Assembly: GCA_003991915.1 (NCBI GenBank)
Contig: RQTK01000019.1
Coordinates: forward strand, 460,366 to 524,365
Direction of reading: 5' to 3'
Source of the DNA: Elysia chlorotica
Lineage: Eukaryota; Mollusca; Gastropoda; Plakobranchidae
Length of the DNA stretch: 64,000 nt
Positions 1 to 14,400 of the stretch are shown piece by piece. Below the pieces are notes generated by a model, which had not been told where the DNA came from, made no database searches, and saw nothing but the letters and a program-made list of their open reading frames with translations. Within the stretch, counting starts at the first letter, position 1. The number at the start of each line of letters is the position of its first letter. The position numbers and the translations under genes are program-made.

Positions 1-825
1 TTATATATTTATCAAATATTATTCATCTATTTGTAAGCAAAACTGAGATAAAGGTTTATCCCAGGCCGTTCATTGTATTATCTCTTCTGCTGGCTGTAAA
101 GACCTTTTTTTTTTAATTTTCTCACAGTGGGATGATGTGAAAAGTAAAAAGTATTTTTGGGTTTGTTTTTTTAAGCTTGACTTAAAAAAAATGATGTAAA
201 CTAAGTAAGGAATAAAATACTAGTTTTCTAGTTGCTGTATCAAAAGGCTGCAATTAATAAATAAAGTTTGTTTCATTTTCTGTTTTCTGTGATCCCTAAA
301 TCAATTGTTTCATACTTATTCCCCTATGCATATTCACAGTTGTTGTGAAAGAAACAGTGTTGAAAATAATATTGTTAAAAAGTGTGCGGGAGGTTATGTT
401 TTATATTTCAATATGCTGTGCTGCTTTACCTGAAAGGTCGATGTTGATCCAATTGGCATCCTTGTTTTATATATTTATAAAATGTATATTCTTCTACTTG
501 TAAGCAAAACTGAAATAAGTTTATCCCAGGCTGTTCAGTGTATTATCTTTTCTTCCTGTAAAGACTTTTTTTTTTCTCACAGAGGGATGATGTGAAAAGT
601 AAAAGTTATTATTTTATTATTTTTTTAAGCTTCATTGTTAAATAAATTATGTAAAAGTATGAAAAACTAAGGAATAAAATACTAAAATGTTCTAGTTGCT
701 GTATAAAAAGGTTGCAAGTGATGATTAAAGTTTGTTTCATTTTCTGTGATGCTTAAATCAATTGTTAATATATATTCCCCTGTGCATATTCACAGCTGTT
801 GTGAAAGAAACAGTGTTGACAAATA
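1..825. repeat. Imperfect tandem duplication in CLC intron
   Basis: Bases 1 to about 360 recur at about 468-825 with substitutions and small indels. Anchor motifs such as gtaagcaaaactga (33 and 500) and attcacag (332 and 788) are 456-467 bp apart. There is no coding potential. Bases 826-1184 are unique intron sequence up to the acceptor. Confidence 0.85.
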
Positions 826-1184
826 TTATTGTTTTTTCTTAACTTCTTCCAAGTCCATGCATCATTACCTAAGACCTAACAAAGTGAATTAAAACAAATT
901 GTGCATCGTTCCCACTAAATGATTCAGGTTAGTCAGGAAGAAGAGAAAAACAAGTTTTTGAAAATGGTGAAAAATGTGTCAATTACTTCACCATATCAAA
1001 AAAAATTTAAAGTTCTCTCTGTCTCAGTCAGTATAGAAATTTTCCTTAGTAAATCTGAGATGCAGCTTATGGAATGCTACCTGGGAATTGATTTTCCCCC
1101 GTAGGACCGGCATTAATTTGCACCATGTTGCCATCAGATATAAAATTTGTCTACAAATTCTTTATTAATTGCTTTTCTCTGCAG

Positions 1185-1318
1185 GCTCTGGCATTCCTGA
1201 GATGAAAACGATTTTACGGGGCGTGGTGCTCAAAGAATATCTCACATTTAAAACACTTATAGCCAAAGTGGTTGGTTTGTGTTCATCTTTAGGCAGCACT
1301 CTGCCCTTTGGAAAAGAG
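1185..1318 (+). CDS. CLCN2: CLC channel exon with GSGIPE selectivity motif
   Basis: The acceptor ctctgcag at 1184 opens in phase 1 and the exon ends GGA AAA GAG before gtgatt, phase 0. It begins with [13 protein letters not shown], whose serine coordinates the central chloride ion in CLC proteins, and ends with GKE. That glutamate is the gating residue of the GKEGP motif, so the motif is split by the following intron; GP opens the next exon. This is the first channel exon visible in the window. Confidence 0.93.
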
Positions 1319-4300
1319 GTGATTTTTTGTTTTTTTCTGCATTCAACTTTTTTGATATGCTAATTTCTACACAGAAAGTTTTTATTATACAACCGTTCAT
1401 ATTAAAATGGTGTATAATAATATTATTTACATATAACTTGTAAAACCTAAGAAATTCAGTTTTTAGAATTTCTTCTATCCTGTCTTATTCTTTAAAAAAT
1501 CAAATGTGGCAAGCTTCTGTGTAGGTTCAGAGGTGTAAAACATGATTAATTTCGGTGATATATTACAGTGGTCTCGTTCTACCTCAAGGCCTGAGCCAGA
1601 CTGTTGCTGGTGGTTGGGGCGGGGCTGAGGCTTTTGTATGAAACACTTTTAAAATTTCTTTTTTAGCCTTAGTCAAACTGGGCAGATAGGTAAAACAAGG
1701 TTTCATACGAAAGCCCCTCTCCTGCCATAGTCCCACCCCAGCAACTAGCGTCAGGCTGGCTCTCGCCTTAAAATGGCCAATATCATGACTTATCTGGGAT
1801 CATTGGAAATCAGAATTACCATTTTTATATCCCCTTCAACACTACAATTTTAGCTCACAATTTGCCAAAAAACAAGATTTCCTTTTTTTTTGAAGAATTC
1901 AATTCTTAGTTCTAAGTCTAGTTCACAGTACCGCTTTTTTGTTCCTTGTCAATGCATCAATGTACTAAATTTTAAGCAATGGCTGCACTGCACAGTGATG
2001 TAGAGAAGGGAGTAAGCCATTTCTCTTCAACTGTAAGATTCCTATAAACCATAATTTGTTTTCCATACATAGGGTCCTTTTGTACACGTGGCAAGTATTG
2101 TCGCTACCCTCCTGAGTAAAGCCATTGGATCTTTCAGGGGTATCTATGAGGTGAGTGCCTTTTTTGTTGCTACTTTTATTACTACTTTTCTTTCTAGTAT
2201 TTTTCTTATTTTTGTTGCTGTTGTTCTTTTTCTTCTCTTTTTTCAATTAATAAATTAATAGATGACGTTTGTGTTTAAATTATTCCTAATGAACTCGCAA
2301 ATTCATAGCCCCCTCTGTTGTTGTTTTTTTCTTCTATTAAAGCAATCTTCTTTTTGTTCTTATTATTTGTTCACAGAATGAGTCTCGCAGATCAGAGATG
2401 CTTGCTGCGGCCTGCGCTGTTGGTGTGGCAGGGACGTTTGCAGCCCCTATAGGAGGTCTCTCTTCTTTTAACATTTTTTATACTTCTCTTTTTGCAAAAA
2501 AACTTATTAGAGGGAAAGTTGATCTTATATCAGTGTTTCAGCACCGTAAAATATGGTTGAAATCAATGAGTATGAAACTCAGTATTCTCAATGTTTAAAA
2601 AATGACTAAATTAATTCAATTTATATTTTAAATAAATATGAGGCTTTCCAAAGAGAAATAAGTAGTTTTTGCAGCAGAGATTTTTTTCTGTTGTTTAATT
2701 TTGAAGAAGAGATAAGTTGATGTGGATACCTGAAGGCAAAATTTTATTGTCTTTCTTTATATCGATGTCAGTGTTACACACATTCTTCTTAGTTTGATCA
2801 TGCAGGATCAGGACTTTTGTAATATGCTAGTGAAAAACAGATCAACCAAACACTTCAATCAATTTCTCCTTATGTACTCTCTTTACACAGATCTAGTTTA
2901 AGGCCTTCACTTTTTTCTCTTTGATCTTAGGTGTACTGTTTAGTATAGAGGTAACTGCAACATATTTTGCTGTACGCAACTACTGGAGAGGATTCTTCTC
3001 TGCTGTGTGTGGGGCTTTGGTCTTCCGCCTGATGGCCTTTTGGTTCAAGGATGAAGGTGAGAGTTACTAGTTTTCTATGGTTACTAATCATACTCTTATC
3101 AAATACTGATATGCTTGTGTTTTTTGGTTTTGTTTGTCAATTTTCTATTCCAAGTCCAGTCTAGAAACTACACCAAAAAAAAAAAAAAAAAAAATAATTG
3201 GAGAGGGGGGTGGGGGGAATGGGGTTTAATTATGCCCTGGGTTATTTTTTAATTGCCAGTTTAACAATGTGAAAAGGAAAATTTCTTGCGAGAGATAGAG
3301 TAAGCATAACTCCAGACTGCATTGATATCAGGAAATCACAAATTCTATTGTGGGTTTTTTTTTCTCTTTGCAGTTAAATCATATTGTTTTCATTAATGAA
3401 AAGGAGAGGCATTAAAAAGCGAAGTGGACACCTTTTAATCTTTCCTGTAATTCATATTATTTGTTTGATTTTTTAAAAAAAAATTTTTTTCATTTTACTT
3501 GAAGATAATAAAAAGTGATTTATATTCCCTTTTCAAGAAACCCTCACCGCTCTTTTTCGCACAACCTTGAGGACTGAATTTCCTTTTGATGCTTTAGAGT
3601 TGTTTGCTTTTGCATCCATTGGGTAAGAACCAACAGGCTAAATCAAAGCTATGCAACATTTAGTAACATTAACGTTACACTGCTTTGTGTTTTAAAGTAC
3701 ATGCAGATTTTTTTATAGGAGAGTTGTTTTGTTTTTTGTTTTTGTTTTTGACAAAGGGTTCTAAGTACTTTTTAAATTCTGTAGAATTGTTTCTCTTCCT
3801 CAATGACATAAGCTCCAATAACACCTCTTATTTTTTTACTACTTGACCCTTTTCCAATGTAAGTTCTTTTTTTTTTCTTTTTTTTTTCAACAATATTAAA
3901 ATTGCTCATAATGTAGCTTACTTGTTCCTCTCTTACATCTTATATTTCTAATGTTTTCACTCAATTAATGTTCAATTTTATAATCAACGTTTTTTGTTTT
4001 GTTTCTTTAGGGTTGCCTGTGGATTTGGAGGGGCCCTCTTTATTCTCACCCACAGAAACATCATCCTCTTTACCAGGCGCCATAAAAAACTTTCAAGGTT
4101 TCTGCAGAAAAAGTAAGAGCATGCAAATATTATACACATTATCCTGCTAAAATATTTGATCCGCATATAACCATGTTTTACATTATGAGTAAATAGTATT
4201 GAAGGCAGTGACACTTGGTGATTCATTCAAATATAGATATAAGTATATTATGACGACAGAAAGAGTGGTATTGTTTTTACCATTTCCCAGCTTATATGTA

Positions 4301-7300
4301 AATATTACTTAGCAACAGACCCCACTGCCTCCCCCCAAATTTAGAAACAAACACCTCAAAAATATGAAGTCTTAGATATTTCATGAATTCATAAAATAAC
4401 AAAAGTCTTGAATTGTGCAATGTGTAAAGGTCAATTTTACTGCCAAAGTAAAGCAGTGAGCTTTGAGATTGTATGCAAAATATGTAATGAAAATATCCTT
4501 TCCACAGATTAAATTTTTTTACAGCAGGTTTCCAAAAACATTTCTTATCCTTTTTGTTATTCCCATTTTTCTTTCTTTATATTTTCATTAAACCCTTCAT
4601 TAAAACATATTTTTCCATTCTTATGGAACAGATGTCGAGGATTCATTTCATACTTCTCTATCGTTTACTTCTCATGTTTGCTCTGTTTGTTTCAGCCGTT
4701 TCATCTATCCCAGCATCATAACGTTCATCATCGCATCACTCACATTCCCTCCTGGTCTGGGCCAGTTCTTCGGAGGAGAGGTTTGTTTTTGTCTGCTTCG
4801 TTTTTGTTTTTATTTCTTTGGGAGGATATCTTATGACTTCTTCTGTGTATAAGATTTTTGTGTAGTGAGTATAAGGATTGTGATTCCACAATGGGTTCTG
4901 CAGCTAAACCAGAAGCGTATCGAAAATCTCCACAATGCGAATCGGTCATATATTTAATTTTTCCATAGCTATGTGCATAATCTTTTTTTTTTTTGAAGTT
5001 ATCTACATTTTTGTATGGTTGGGCATTACGTTTTGTTGCTTGGTAGGCTAAATTAAGCCTAATATAGAATTGACTTTCAACTAAGTTTTTAAACTCTTTG
5101 TCGAGTGGCATTGCCTATAAAAATACTTTAAAATAAGGAAGATAATATTTAACAATTTAAATGATAATGTTGTGTTACTTCTTGAAACTGTTAAAAGTGC
5201 ATTTATCTGATTTATCCATGAAATGTTATGCTTTTGAAAAACATTAACAGTTTTTCAAATGAAATAAGCAGAGACCCATGTTAGTTGCTTTTTGTTTGTG
5301 TGTTTTTTTTTGGAGGGGGTGGGGGTGACTTAATGTGATACTTTTCTTTAATATATATTTCATGCACTTCTCTTGTAAAGATTATTTCCTTATTCTAGAA
5401 GACTGGAAGAAATGTAAATTCAATACCTTTTGTTCAATGCTTTTTTGGAAGATTATATGCCTTTATGATTTTTCAAGGTCTTGGTGATAATTATGTGTTC
5501 ATGATTATCATCAGTATCAAGTAGTGGTGGGTTATGAGACTTGGTCGGAAAACGTGATTTCTATTAACCAATCAGAAGTGTTTCAAACATCTCCACTGTG
5601 ATCCAAATAAGTAGAAAATAAAACAAGTTTCGTCATTGGAATTGTCCACAGCTGACTGGCAAGACGGCCATCAATGAACTGTTTAGCAACATTACGTGGA
5701 CGACGGGTCAGGCAGAAGACATGGAAGACGAGGCCATACTGCGACACTGGCGGCACCCGCTCACCAACGTATACGTCACCCTGGTGCTCAACATCATTAT
5801 GAACGTAAGAATTCGTCTGGACTGTAGACTGAATCATTTGGGAAGGAAATTAAAACTCACTGGCATTGCAGTGATTTTGCCAGCAATTTTCATGAAATCG
5901 CACTATTTTTAGTGTATTCCAAAATCCATATCCTTTGAACCAATAAAGATAAAATAAAATTTGCCGATTTGAATTTTCAACTAATGTCTACACTCACCGC
6001 TTACACATACATGATGTGACTCCGTTGGGTTAAGATTTATGTCGATTGTTAATTCACTTTATCTCGCTTCTTAATTAGGTAGGTCACTTAAAAAAAGAAA
6101 TATTTTTTCTGCTTTTAAATAAGAGCATGGTTGGAAAAGAACAAGATAGGCAAATGTAACATTTGAAGACTATACCTTTGATTGACCTAATTTAACCTTT
6201 AATTAAAAATTTTTCCAACCAATTTTTTTCATTATTTCTATCAAATAACTCTCTATGATTGTCTTTTCCTCAACAGTTCCTCATGGCTGTTTTTGCTAAC
6301 ACATTACCTATACCTGCTGGAGTTTTTGTACCTGTGTTCACAATAGGTAAATCCTTGAACATAGGCTTACCTGAGTCTGTTGTTTTCTAATTTTCATGAT
6401 CATAGAAAATGTTTGGCTTTATTAGGCCTTCTAGTCTACAGTAGAAAAATTGCCTTCTAAAGTAAAAAAATTAAACACACACTACACGGAACAGAAAGAG
6501 GGAAGAGAGTAAATAAATATATAACTGTTCATCTGTTCAATATCATGCTACATTTCATGAGTAAAAGGATGTGAGTTTATAGGTGGGTTTTTTTTATATG
6601 CTCAAAGCTTGTATGTAAACATTCCTGATGGAAAAACTGCTACCGGGTATTTTAAAGTATTTGCTTTTATATAAAAAAAAATTAAGGTTTGTATAAATGT
6701 ATTATGGGTAGTAAATCACATTTGAGTAACGTCTGTAAAGTATTTATACATTTTTTAACACATTTTTTTTTTTATTCTTCTCCTTCAGACACAATTTTTT
6801 TTTCAACAAAAAGCAGATAGCACCTTTTTAATGTCACCTCAGGATCAGGCATTTCTTTCCATTATAGATTTATGTAAACCATAACCATCAAATCACATTG
6901 TCTCCAATGGTGACTTCCCAGGTGCCGCCTTCGGAAGGCTGGTTGGAGAGAGCATGGCGGCCTGGTTTCCAGAGGGAATTCCCTCCGGGGATATTGTCAG
7001 GAAGATTGTGCCTGGAGGTTATGCAGTTGTTGGTATGTGAAATCTTACAGACAATGACTCAATATAAAGATTATTTATATCGATAGATTGATTTAATCCT
7101 GTGTACATTGCCATTGCTTGAGCAAATTATTCATTCTTACATTAAAATATAGCTAGGCATTTGGAGCCATCAATAGGCATACCCAGCACCTGCAAAGAGA
7201 GAGGAATTAGGAAGTTCTAAAAAAGTAGTTGACTGATGCAAACCTGCCAACATTACGGTTTGGGCGTAATTTGTTACGCCAGAGTGCAGTAAATAGCACC

Positions 7301-10300
7301 TTACGGGCAAGCCTTGTCGTATAACGGCGAGTTGAAAAAAATATGATCTATACCTTCAGTTCAGGTGTGGTCTAAAATAGACCTCATGCACACAATACAG
7401 AACTATCTATATTACCTACTTGATCATAAGGTACTTTCGTTTTCACTTATTCAATACATTGACTATTACTATTAGTTTTATTGGTGAAATTAACGAATAT
7501 CGATAGACATTTTTTTCAAACTAGCGTCAATTGATAACTTTTCATTTGGCTTGTGGTCAATAGTGTGATACACAGTTGGTGTCTGCATTGCATAGCACAA
7601 ATTTGCATCGATCAATGTTGTAACATTGACTTTTGTAAGTTAATGAAGTAAGGATTTGCCATCCTACTGAGATCTCAGTTAAATGTGATGTGGGCTAGAC
7701 CTGGTCAAGGTTCTTTTCTAACCAAATGAGTATATCACTGTAGGATATCTTTATACTTTGAAGGTATCGATGAACGAGTTGTGCTAGCTGTGCTAGAGCA
7801 TTCTTTTATTTTTTTTCCTCTGAACAATCAGTCACGGTACTTCACATTCCTGTGGTCTATGTCACTGATGCTTTTGATCAGTGCATAGAGATGTGCATGT
7901 TGTACTCACATGCAAGCAATGAGGTACCTTGAAAGGAGTGACCCCGACTCAGATTTTATATTGTGGCCCTTTTATGCTCACAATAATCTGAGCTAGGGAT
8001 GCAGAAGCCACCAGTCTGCATCGAAGGTTGCCTTTCTTGTTTATCCATAGCTTGATGGCTCAGGGCATGTTGGACTTCACATGCCCCTCATCGTGTTATT
8101 ACTGATAGCTTTGTTACTGACCGATAGACCTTTACCCATGCTTTTCATACAACTGGGATTACACGGCCCTGAAAAGTGTATTATAAATGGTTTTTAGGAG
8201 TGATTTTTTCACTATCTCATTATTCCTTCAATTTTATACAGGGCATTATGTTGCCTTAGAGCTCGATCACTGAGGCCTAAATCCATTTCTTACTGTACAG
8301 TGCAATTTACAAATCAATGTTTTCTCTTAGATTTATTACCTCTATAGTCAACTTTATATATCTTTGTCTCACAGTGAGAGATACCATTATAACAGGATTT
8401 ATAAAAAGAAAGTAACCTTTCTTATATATGTAAATGAACCTCTATGGTATCAATTTAATCCATATTTTGGTGTGCATTAAACATTTTTATTTTTAAAAAC
8501 TGTTTAAACACTTTTTGTACCCCATGAAGCTTGTTTAAGTTGCAATTCAACATTAGTGGTCCTTTATTTAATTAAAGTTTAAATAAATTCATCATATCTT
8601 CACAACTCCAAACCTCTTTGGACTTAGAGACATGCTCATTCCTAGTTGCAACCATCAGGATAATAAATTTCATTTTTTTTTATCTTTGTATAAAGCATTG
8701 ATATTTTACCAAAGAGACATCACATGTAATATTTTGTAAGTTTTAAGTTGGTCAAGGAGTCTCACTCCACTGTGACATGTTACCGTCATTATATTTCTAT
8801 GAAGTTAAAAAAAAATTTACTCTTAGTGGCAATTAATATTACTCTGAGAAAAAATTTAGGTTGGTAGGTCTGCTCATGATTTTGTGTGGCAACAGATACA
8901 ATTGCCAAATATTTGCCTTGAGACCTGCCCACAACATATCGCAGTTGTTGACAAAGGACTTTCAGAAACCAAAAAAACACTGAAGAACCAATCACACCAA
9001 AAGATCTGCCTTCTGATTTTAGTCCCAATGAAAGTAAGATTAATCTCACTTGTAAGACATTTACCCCACAAGATAAAGCAACAAATTATTGAACAGGGTA
9101 AGGCTTGTAATTACCTAGTTTAACATCTTCTGAGTTCTCAAGTTATACCCCACAGAACCCCATAGCAGGATGACAGGGCTCTGACTAGTCATATTACACC
9201 AACACAGACCCAACATGTAGGGAAAAATGGGGTGGCCAGAGCAGGAATCAAATCTGCAACCTTCCAATTAGAAGCTGTGCACTCTAACCTTGGACCACTT
9301 TACCACTGTCTTTACAGTGCATTATTTTTGTGTTTTCATCCACATACTATTCACAGCTGTGATTGCTGTGTCACGGCGTGTGCTGATTTATTATCATTTA
9401 TACCCTTTGTCCAGCTTTCCCCCTTCTGTGCACTGCATCGATTTTGTATCAATACCCAAATACTACTCATGGCTCTGACGTCTGTGTTTGTTTCAGGTGC
9501 GGCCAGCATGTCAGGCAGTGTGACACGGACCATCTCCACCGCTGTCATTGTGTTTGAAGTCACAGGTCAGATCAGCCATGTACTGCCGGCCGTGGTGAGT
9601 CGCTTGCTAAGTCGCTTGGCTAGTGGAAACTGTTTAATCTGTTCCCTCTGCATTTTTTATCAAAACTTGCTTTTTTTTTTCAGTACTAAAAACCTAACTA
9701 GTTTTTTGTTCACGGACCGATTTCTACAAAATTTGGCATGTGTCACCCTCGTCATAACACTAAGACAAAAATTTGAGATAATAGTAGGGACCAATTTCAA
9801 AAGTTCCTAAAAAATACCTTTTTCATATTATAGAAAAACCCATGCATACAGCTTCGTATTAGACGTCAAACCTTGTGTTTGTCAAATTTCATTGAAGTAA
9901 AGATGTTTTTGTGGGACTGGATAGGTTTTGAACGCGTATGTAATTTACAGCACAGAAATTCAAGAGGTTGGCGTTACCATAACAACGACAAAAAAGATTA
10001 TAGATTTTTTTTTAAATATTTTTTCCTCTCATTTTCATATGGCAAATCTTGTTATGATCTTAAAAATTGTCTAGCTCAGCAATTATAAAAATTACTCTCA
10101 GGTGCCGCCACCCCCCATTATTCATAATTTCCTGCACATATCGTATTTTAGTATCAATCTTATTCTTGAAAATTGCTGTACTTTGTTTCCCCTTCCAGAT
10201 TTCAGTGCTTATAGCAAATGCAGTGGCCAATATATTTCAGCCTTCCTTCTACGACAGCATCATTAAACTGAAGAAGTTGCCCTACCTGCCTGATATTGTC

Positions 10301-11366
10301 TCAGCAAAATCTAAGTAAGCAAAGATTTGTCTCTAGTACACAGTATGAAATATTCTTTCTTTACCACTCATGGCTGTTGAAATACAAAATAAAGTGCCTT
10401 TATCGTGTACAAAATTAAACATTCTCATTCTTTGGCAAGCATCTGACAGCAACGTTATAAAAAAAAAAATAATTTATACGAGACAAAATTGCTTTACACA
10501 ATTATCTTTTCTCTGCCCCTCTGCTTATAATGATATGGGATGTTTTCAATATTTAAAATAGCTTTTGAGTGAAATGCATCATACATTTGAAGTTGAAATT
10601 TATTTTGGTTTAAGGATTATACAGTCAATGGCAAGATATGTAAATTTTAAGCAGAACAAGCTGTAATTCTTAATATTTAAAGTGTTAAAGCTGTAAATAT
10701 AGAGAAAGAAAGCTGACTCCTACTTCATTTGTGAAGTTCTCATATCAAGTTTTACAAATCGCAATTAAAAAAAAAAAATAGAGATATATTTAGATCAAGG
10801 TTTGGTTGATCTTCTTTCTGAACATTAATCATAAGTAATTAGGCTATCTTCGGTTAGATTTGAGTCTAGGCAATCTATTTAAAAAGTACAGAAGTCTTAA
10901 TAAGAATCAAAGATTTGATCATTCATATTATGATGGTAAACCAGCTCAGTTTGATTAAATTTAAATTTTGAGGCTGAATTATCCAAAGACGAGACTCTTT
11001 TATTTTTCACCTTTAAAAGTGGAGAATATGAAACCTTTACAAAAAACTATTATCACTTTTAGGTATATCTTAAGATACTATTTAAAACTTCTCTTCTCTT
11101 TGCAGTGCCTGGCTGTTATACGTAGAGGACTTCATGGTGTCAGATACGAAGTTTATCGCATTTGACGCCACATATAAAGATTTGCAGGAACTTATCATGA
11201 CATCCAGACACAGGTCTTACCCTCTGGTTGATTCCACAAGTAAGAATGCGATCTTCACAATAACTTCATATCACTACATATCACTCGTAAAATTTCAAAA
11301 TTATACCTGTCTTTACCTGTAGCCATATAAAGCTCCTAGAGCTAAACGTTAAACAGAGGAAGCATT

Positions 11367-11436
<70 letters not shown>

Positions 11437-14400
11437 GAGAAGCTATCTTTAGGTTTCTTTTTTAAATGCTCTGTACTGTGTGCCTTTTGTTACTTGTATT
11501 TCTAAAACAAAAAATCCAGAATGTTTGTACTTATCTCTGTTTACCTTTCAGGCTCGATGATCCTGCTGTGTGGGTACTACTACAACCCTCACCATAATAT
11601 AAATGCATAGAACAGGCTAAAGGCTATCAAGCCTAATATGCCATGATATGATATGATCTGTGTTTACCTTTCAGGCTCGATGATCCTGCTGGGCTCCGTG
11701 CAGCGCTTCGAGCTGGAGCGGCTCCTGATGGTCCACCTGAGCAAGGACCAGAAAATTCTCTGGACCTGGAACAATCACACCACGGCCAATGGTAGGAACG
11801 GCGACTGCGACAACAGCAGCAGCAGCAGCAACAGCAACAGCCGAGGCAGCAGCCCCATCAAGCAGCATGGCCAGTCCGGGGGAAAACCTGCCATCGCAGG
11901 GGGGGACTCTGCTCCCCACCACCAACCGGCCGCTAACACTCCAGGAGCTGGTGGCGCCACTGCAGGCCCTGGGGTCGGTGTGCCGGTCTCCGGCCCGAGG
12001 TTCCGAGTCACCAAGGTCAACGAGACAGAGGTCAAGGCCAAACATCAGCGTAATGGGTCAGATACAAATGGTGGGGATGCCATACCTATGAAACTATTGG
12101 CTTTGGTGAGTGAGAGGGCAATTCATGTTGAGTGGATACAAAGTTTTCTTTTGAGTCTTTAACCTTTTCACATTGCATGATTTGAGGCCTTTTCCTTGTA
12201 TGTGCATTATGTTAGGGTATTTAAAAGAATTTGTAAAAGCTAAAAAGTTTTGATTTTTATTATTTTGAAATGGAAGGTGTGTGGATCAATATAAGGAGTT
12301 GCTAGGACAAGAGCATACCATTGTGCAATCAATTGAACTAGAGACGAAAACTTAACAGTATAGTGCGACTGACCTGATTCATCAGTGCTACATTTTATTT
12401 TTTTATAACCTTTTGTGTGCAGCCCGCCCAGAGGAGCTACTTCCACGGGACCAAAGACAGCCAGAGTAACTACCACACGGTGCATGCTCCTCTACGCTCC
12501 ATTCTGAAGAAATCATCATCAGGGCCAAAACTGTCTCGTGCACGCAGCACGGGAGACCTGCAAGGTACGGCAAGATTTACTCCCGTCTGCGTGGAACACT
12601 TTACAGGGAAATTTGTCTAGGATAAACCTCTTGGGGACAGTCTCATAAGTTTAGTTTATATCAAGTTTATATGAAGCGGTGACTGTTAATTATGAACAAG
12701 AGAATGGGTGCCTTAGAAATAGTTTATACAAACTAGAGTTTATCTTAAGCGGACTCCAAGGTGTTGTTTTTTTTTTTAATAAGATATTGTGCTTAAACAG
12801 CATTTGATAAACAGATCAATTTGTGAATTTGTGATGTTCATGAACTTTCAAGAAAAGGAGGTACCAATGATAGAAAGAGCTAAGACTATGATAATATTAA
12901 AGAAAATTATTTTTGAAATTTGGCAAGAGTATCTTTCTGTGTTTGGAGATAGCAAAGCTCTGTCTATTAAGCCTGATAATTTAAATGTTATGAAAGAGGA
13001 TCTTCTATGACAATATCATTTAAAATGTATAACTGGAACTATGCTTTATTTGTACCCTGAAAGTAATCCTCATCATATTTGTCAAACTTATGCTTGTTCT
13101 TCCATCTAGCATTTGTAAAACATTTTTTTTTATTATCTGCGATGTATATGTTATAAGCGAATCTATGAAAAAAGTACTTCTCAGGAAATACCATAAAAAG
13201 TCAGCAAAAGAGAAATTATTTGGGAAAAAATCAATTTTATAGAAATTTCTTTAAAAAAAAAAAAAAAGAAGACTAGTTTCCAAGATTGACTGTAACATAA
13301 ATATTTCGTGCCTTTCAACTTTTACAAATGAGTATAATAAAAGTCTTTTTGTCACTTATATCTCCAGAGGACATGAACAATTTCTATCGCAAACTTGCCA
13401 AACAGAAAAAAGAAAGCATCGTTGAGGATATGCCTTACATCATTAAGGTGAGGCGATAAAGAACAGTTAAAATCTGTATTTATTCCGTTCATTATAAAAT
13501 AATAAAATCAGTCCAGGGTAAGTTCTGTTCTCTACTATTTTAAAGGTAAAGGTACAGGTAAAAATTTTATTTAATTTTTTTATATGCTTTATGAAATTAA
13601 TATTGGAGTCTAAGTTTTCTGAAAATATGATGTATGCTAAAGTAGTTTAAAAAAAAAATATAAAAAAATGCATTAACTCCTTGTTTTAAAAGCTAATTGA
13701 ATACAGTTTTAAATGTGTAACACAGTGAGACATCAAGACATCAATGTTTTTAGATTTGTTTTAAATGATTTTAATACATGCATGATAATGTGATGTTTTG
13801 TGTTTGTTAAACATTCATCTCTCATACTGTAATGATAGGACTGAAGCCATGCTTGCCGGAATAGGAATTAACTGTTTATTGTTTTATATCGAACTAACAA
13901 ATACAACACTAGGGTATCAAAAAGTGAATATATCGAATATACCACAGGTAAAAATGGAGAAACTGATAAGTCACATTCAATAATATTTTTGAAGTGTTCA
14001 CAATGGTAACTCTATTTCTTTGGGCTGTAGTTTTTAACTTTTGCTTCTACTTTTGTAACCTTTACTTTTTTCTTACAGAAAGGAAGTATGCCCAACATCT
14101 GCAAGAAAGTAAAAATGGTAAGTCACCTTGGTTTTCTTTTTTTTCTTATCATCATCCAGAATGTTTAAACCATATCCACATAATTATGACCATCACTTTC
14201 CTTAACAGCACTGTGCAAGAAAAAAACGACAACACATGCATGATTGTATAATAAAATATGTGTGTAGAGGCAGGCAATTCATTGAGCGGTACTTTTTTTG
14301 TGTAAATGACTTTTGGTGAGGTTTACACTCCGTAGGCATTTTCAGGAGTCATACATTGAGAGGTTAGTCACCAGCTGAGGTTATGTATTGTAGATCTCCT

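Noticed and set aside
9232-9810. 192-codon frame covering a CLC exon
   Set aside because: Only 9497-9594 is coding with consensus splice sites; the rest is intron and SINE remnant.
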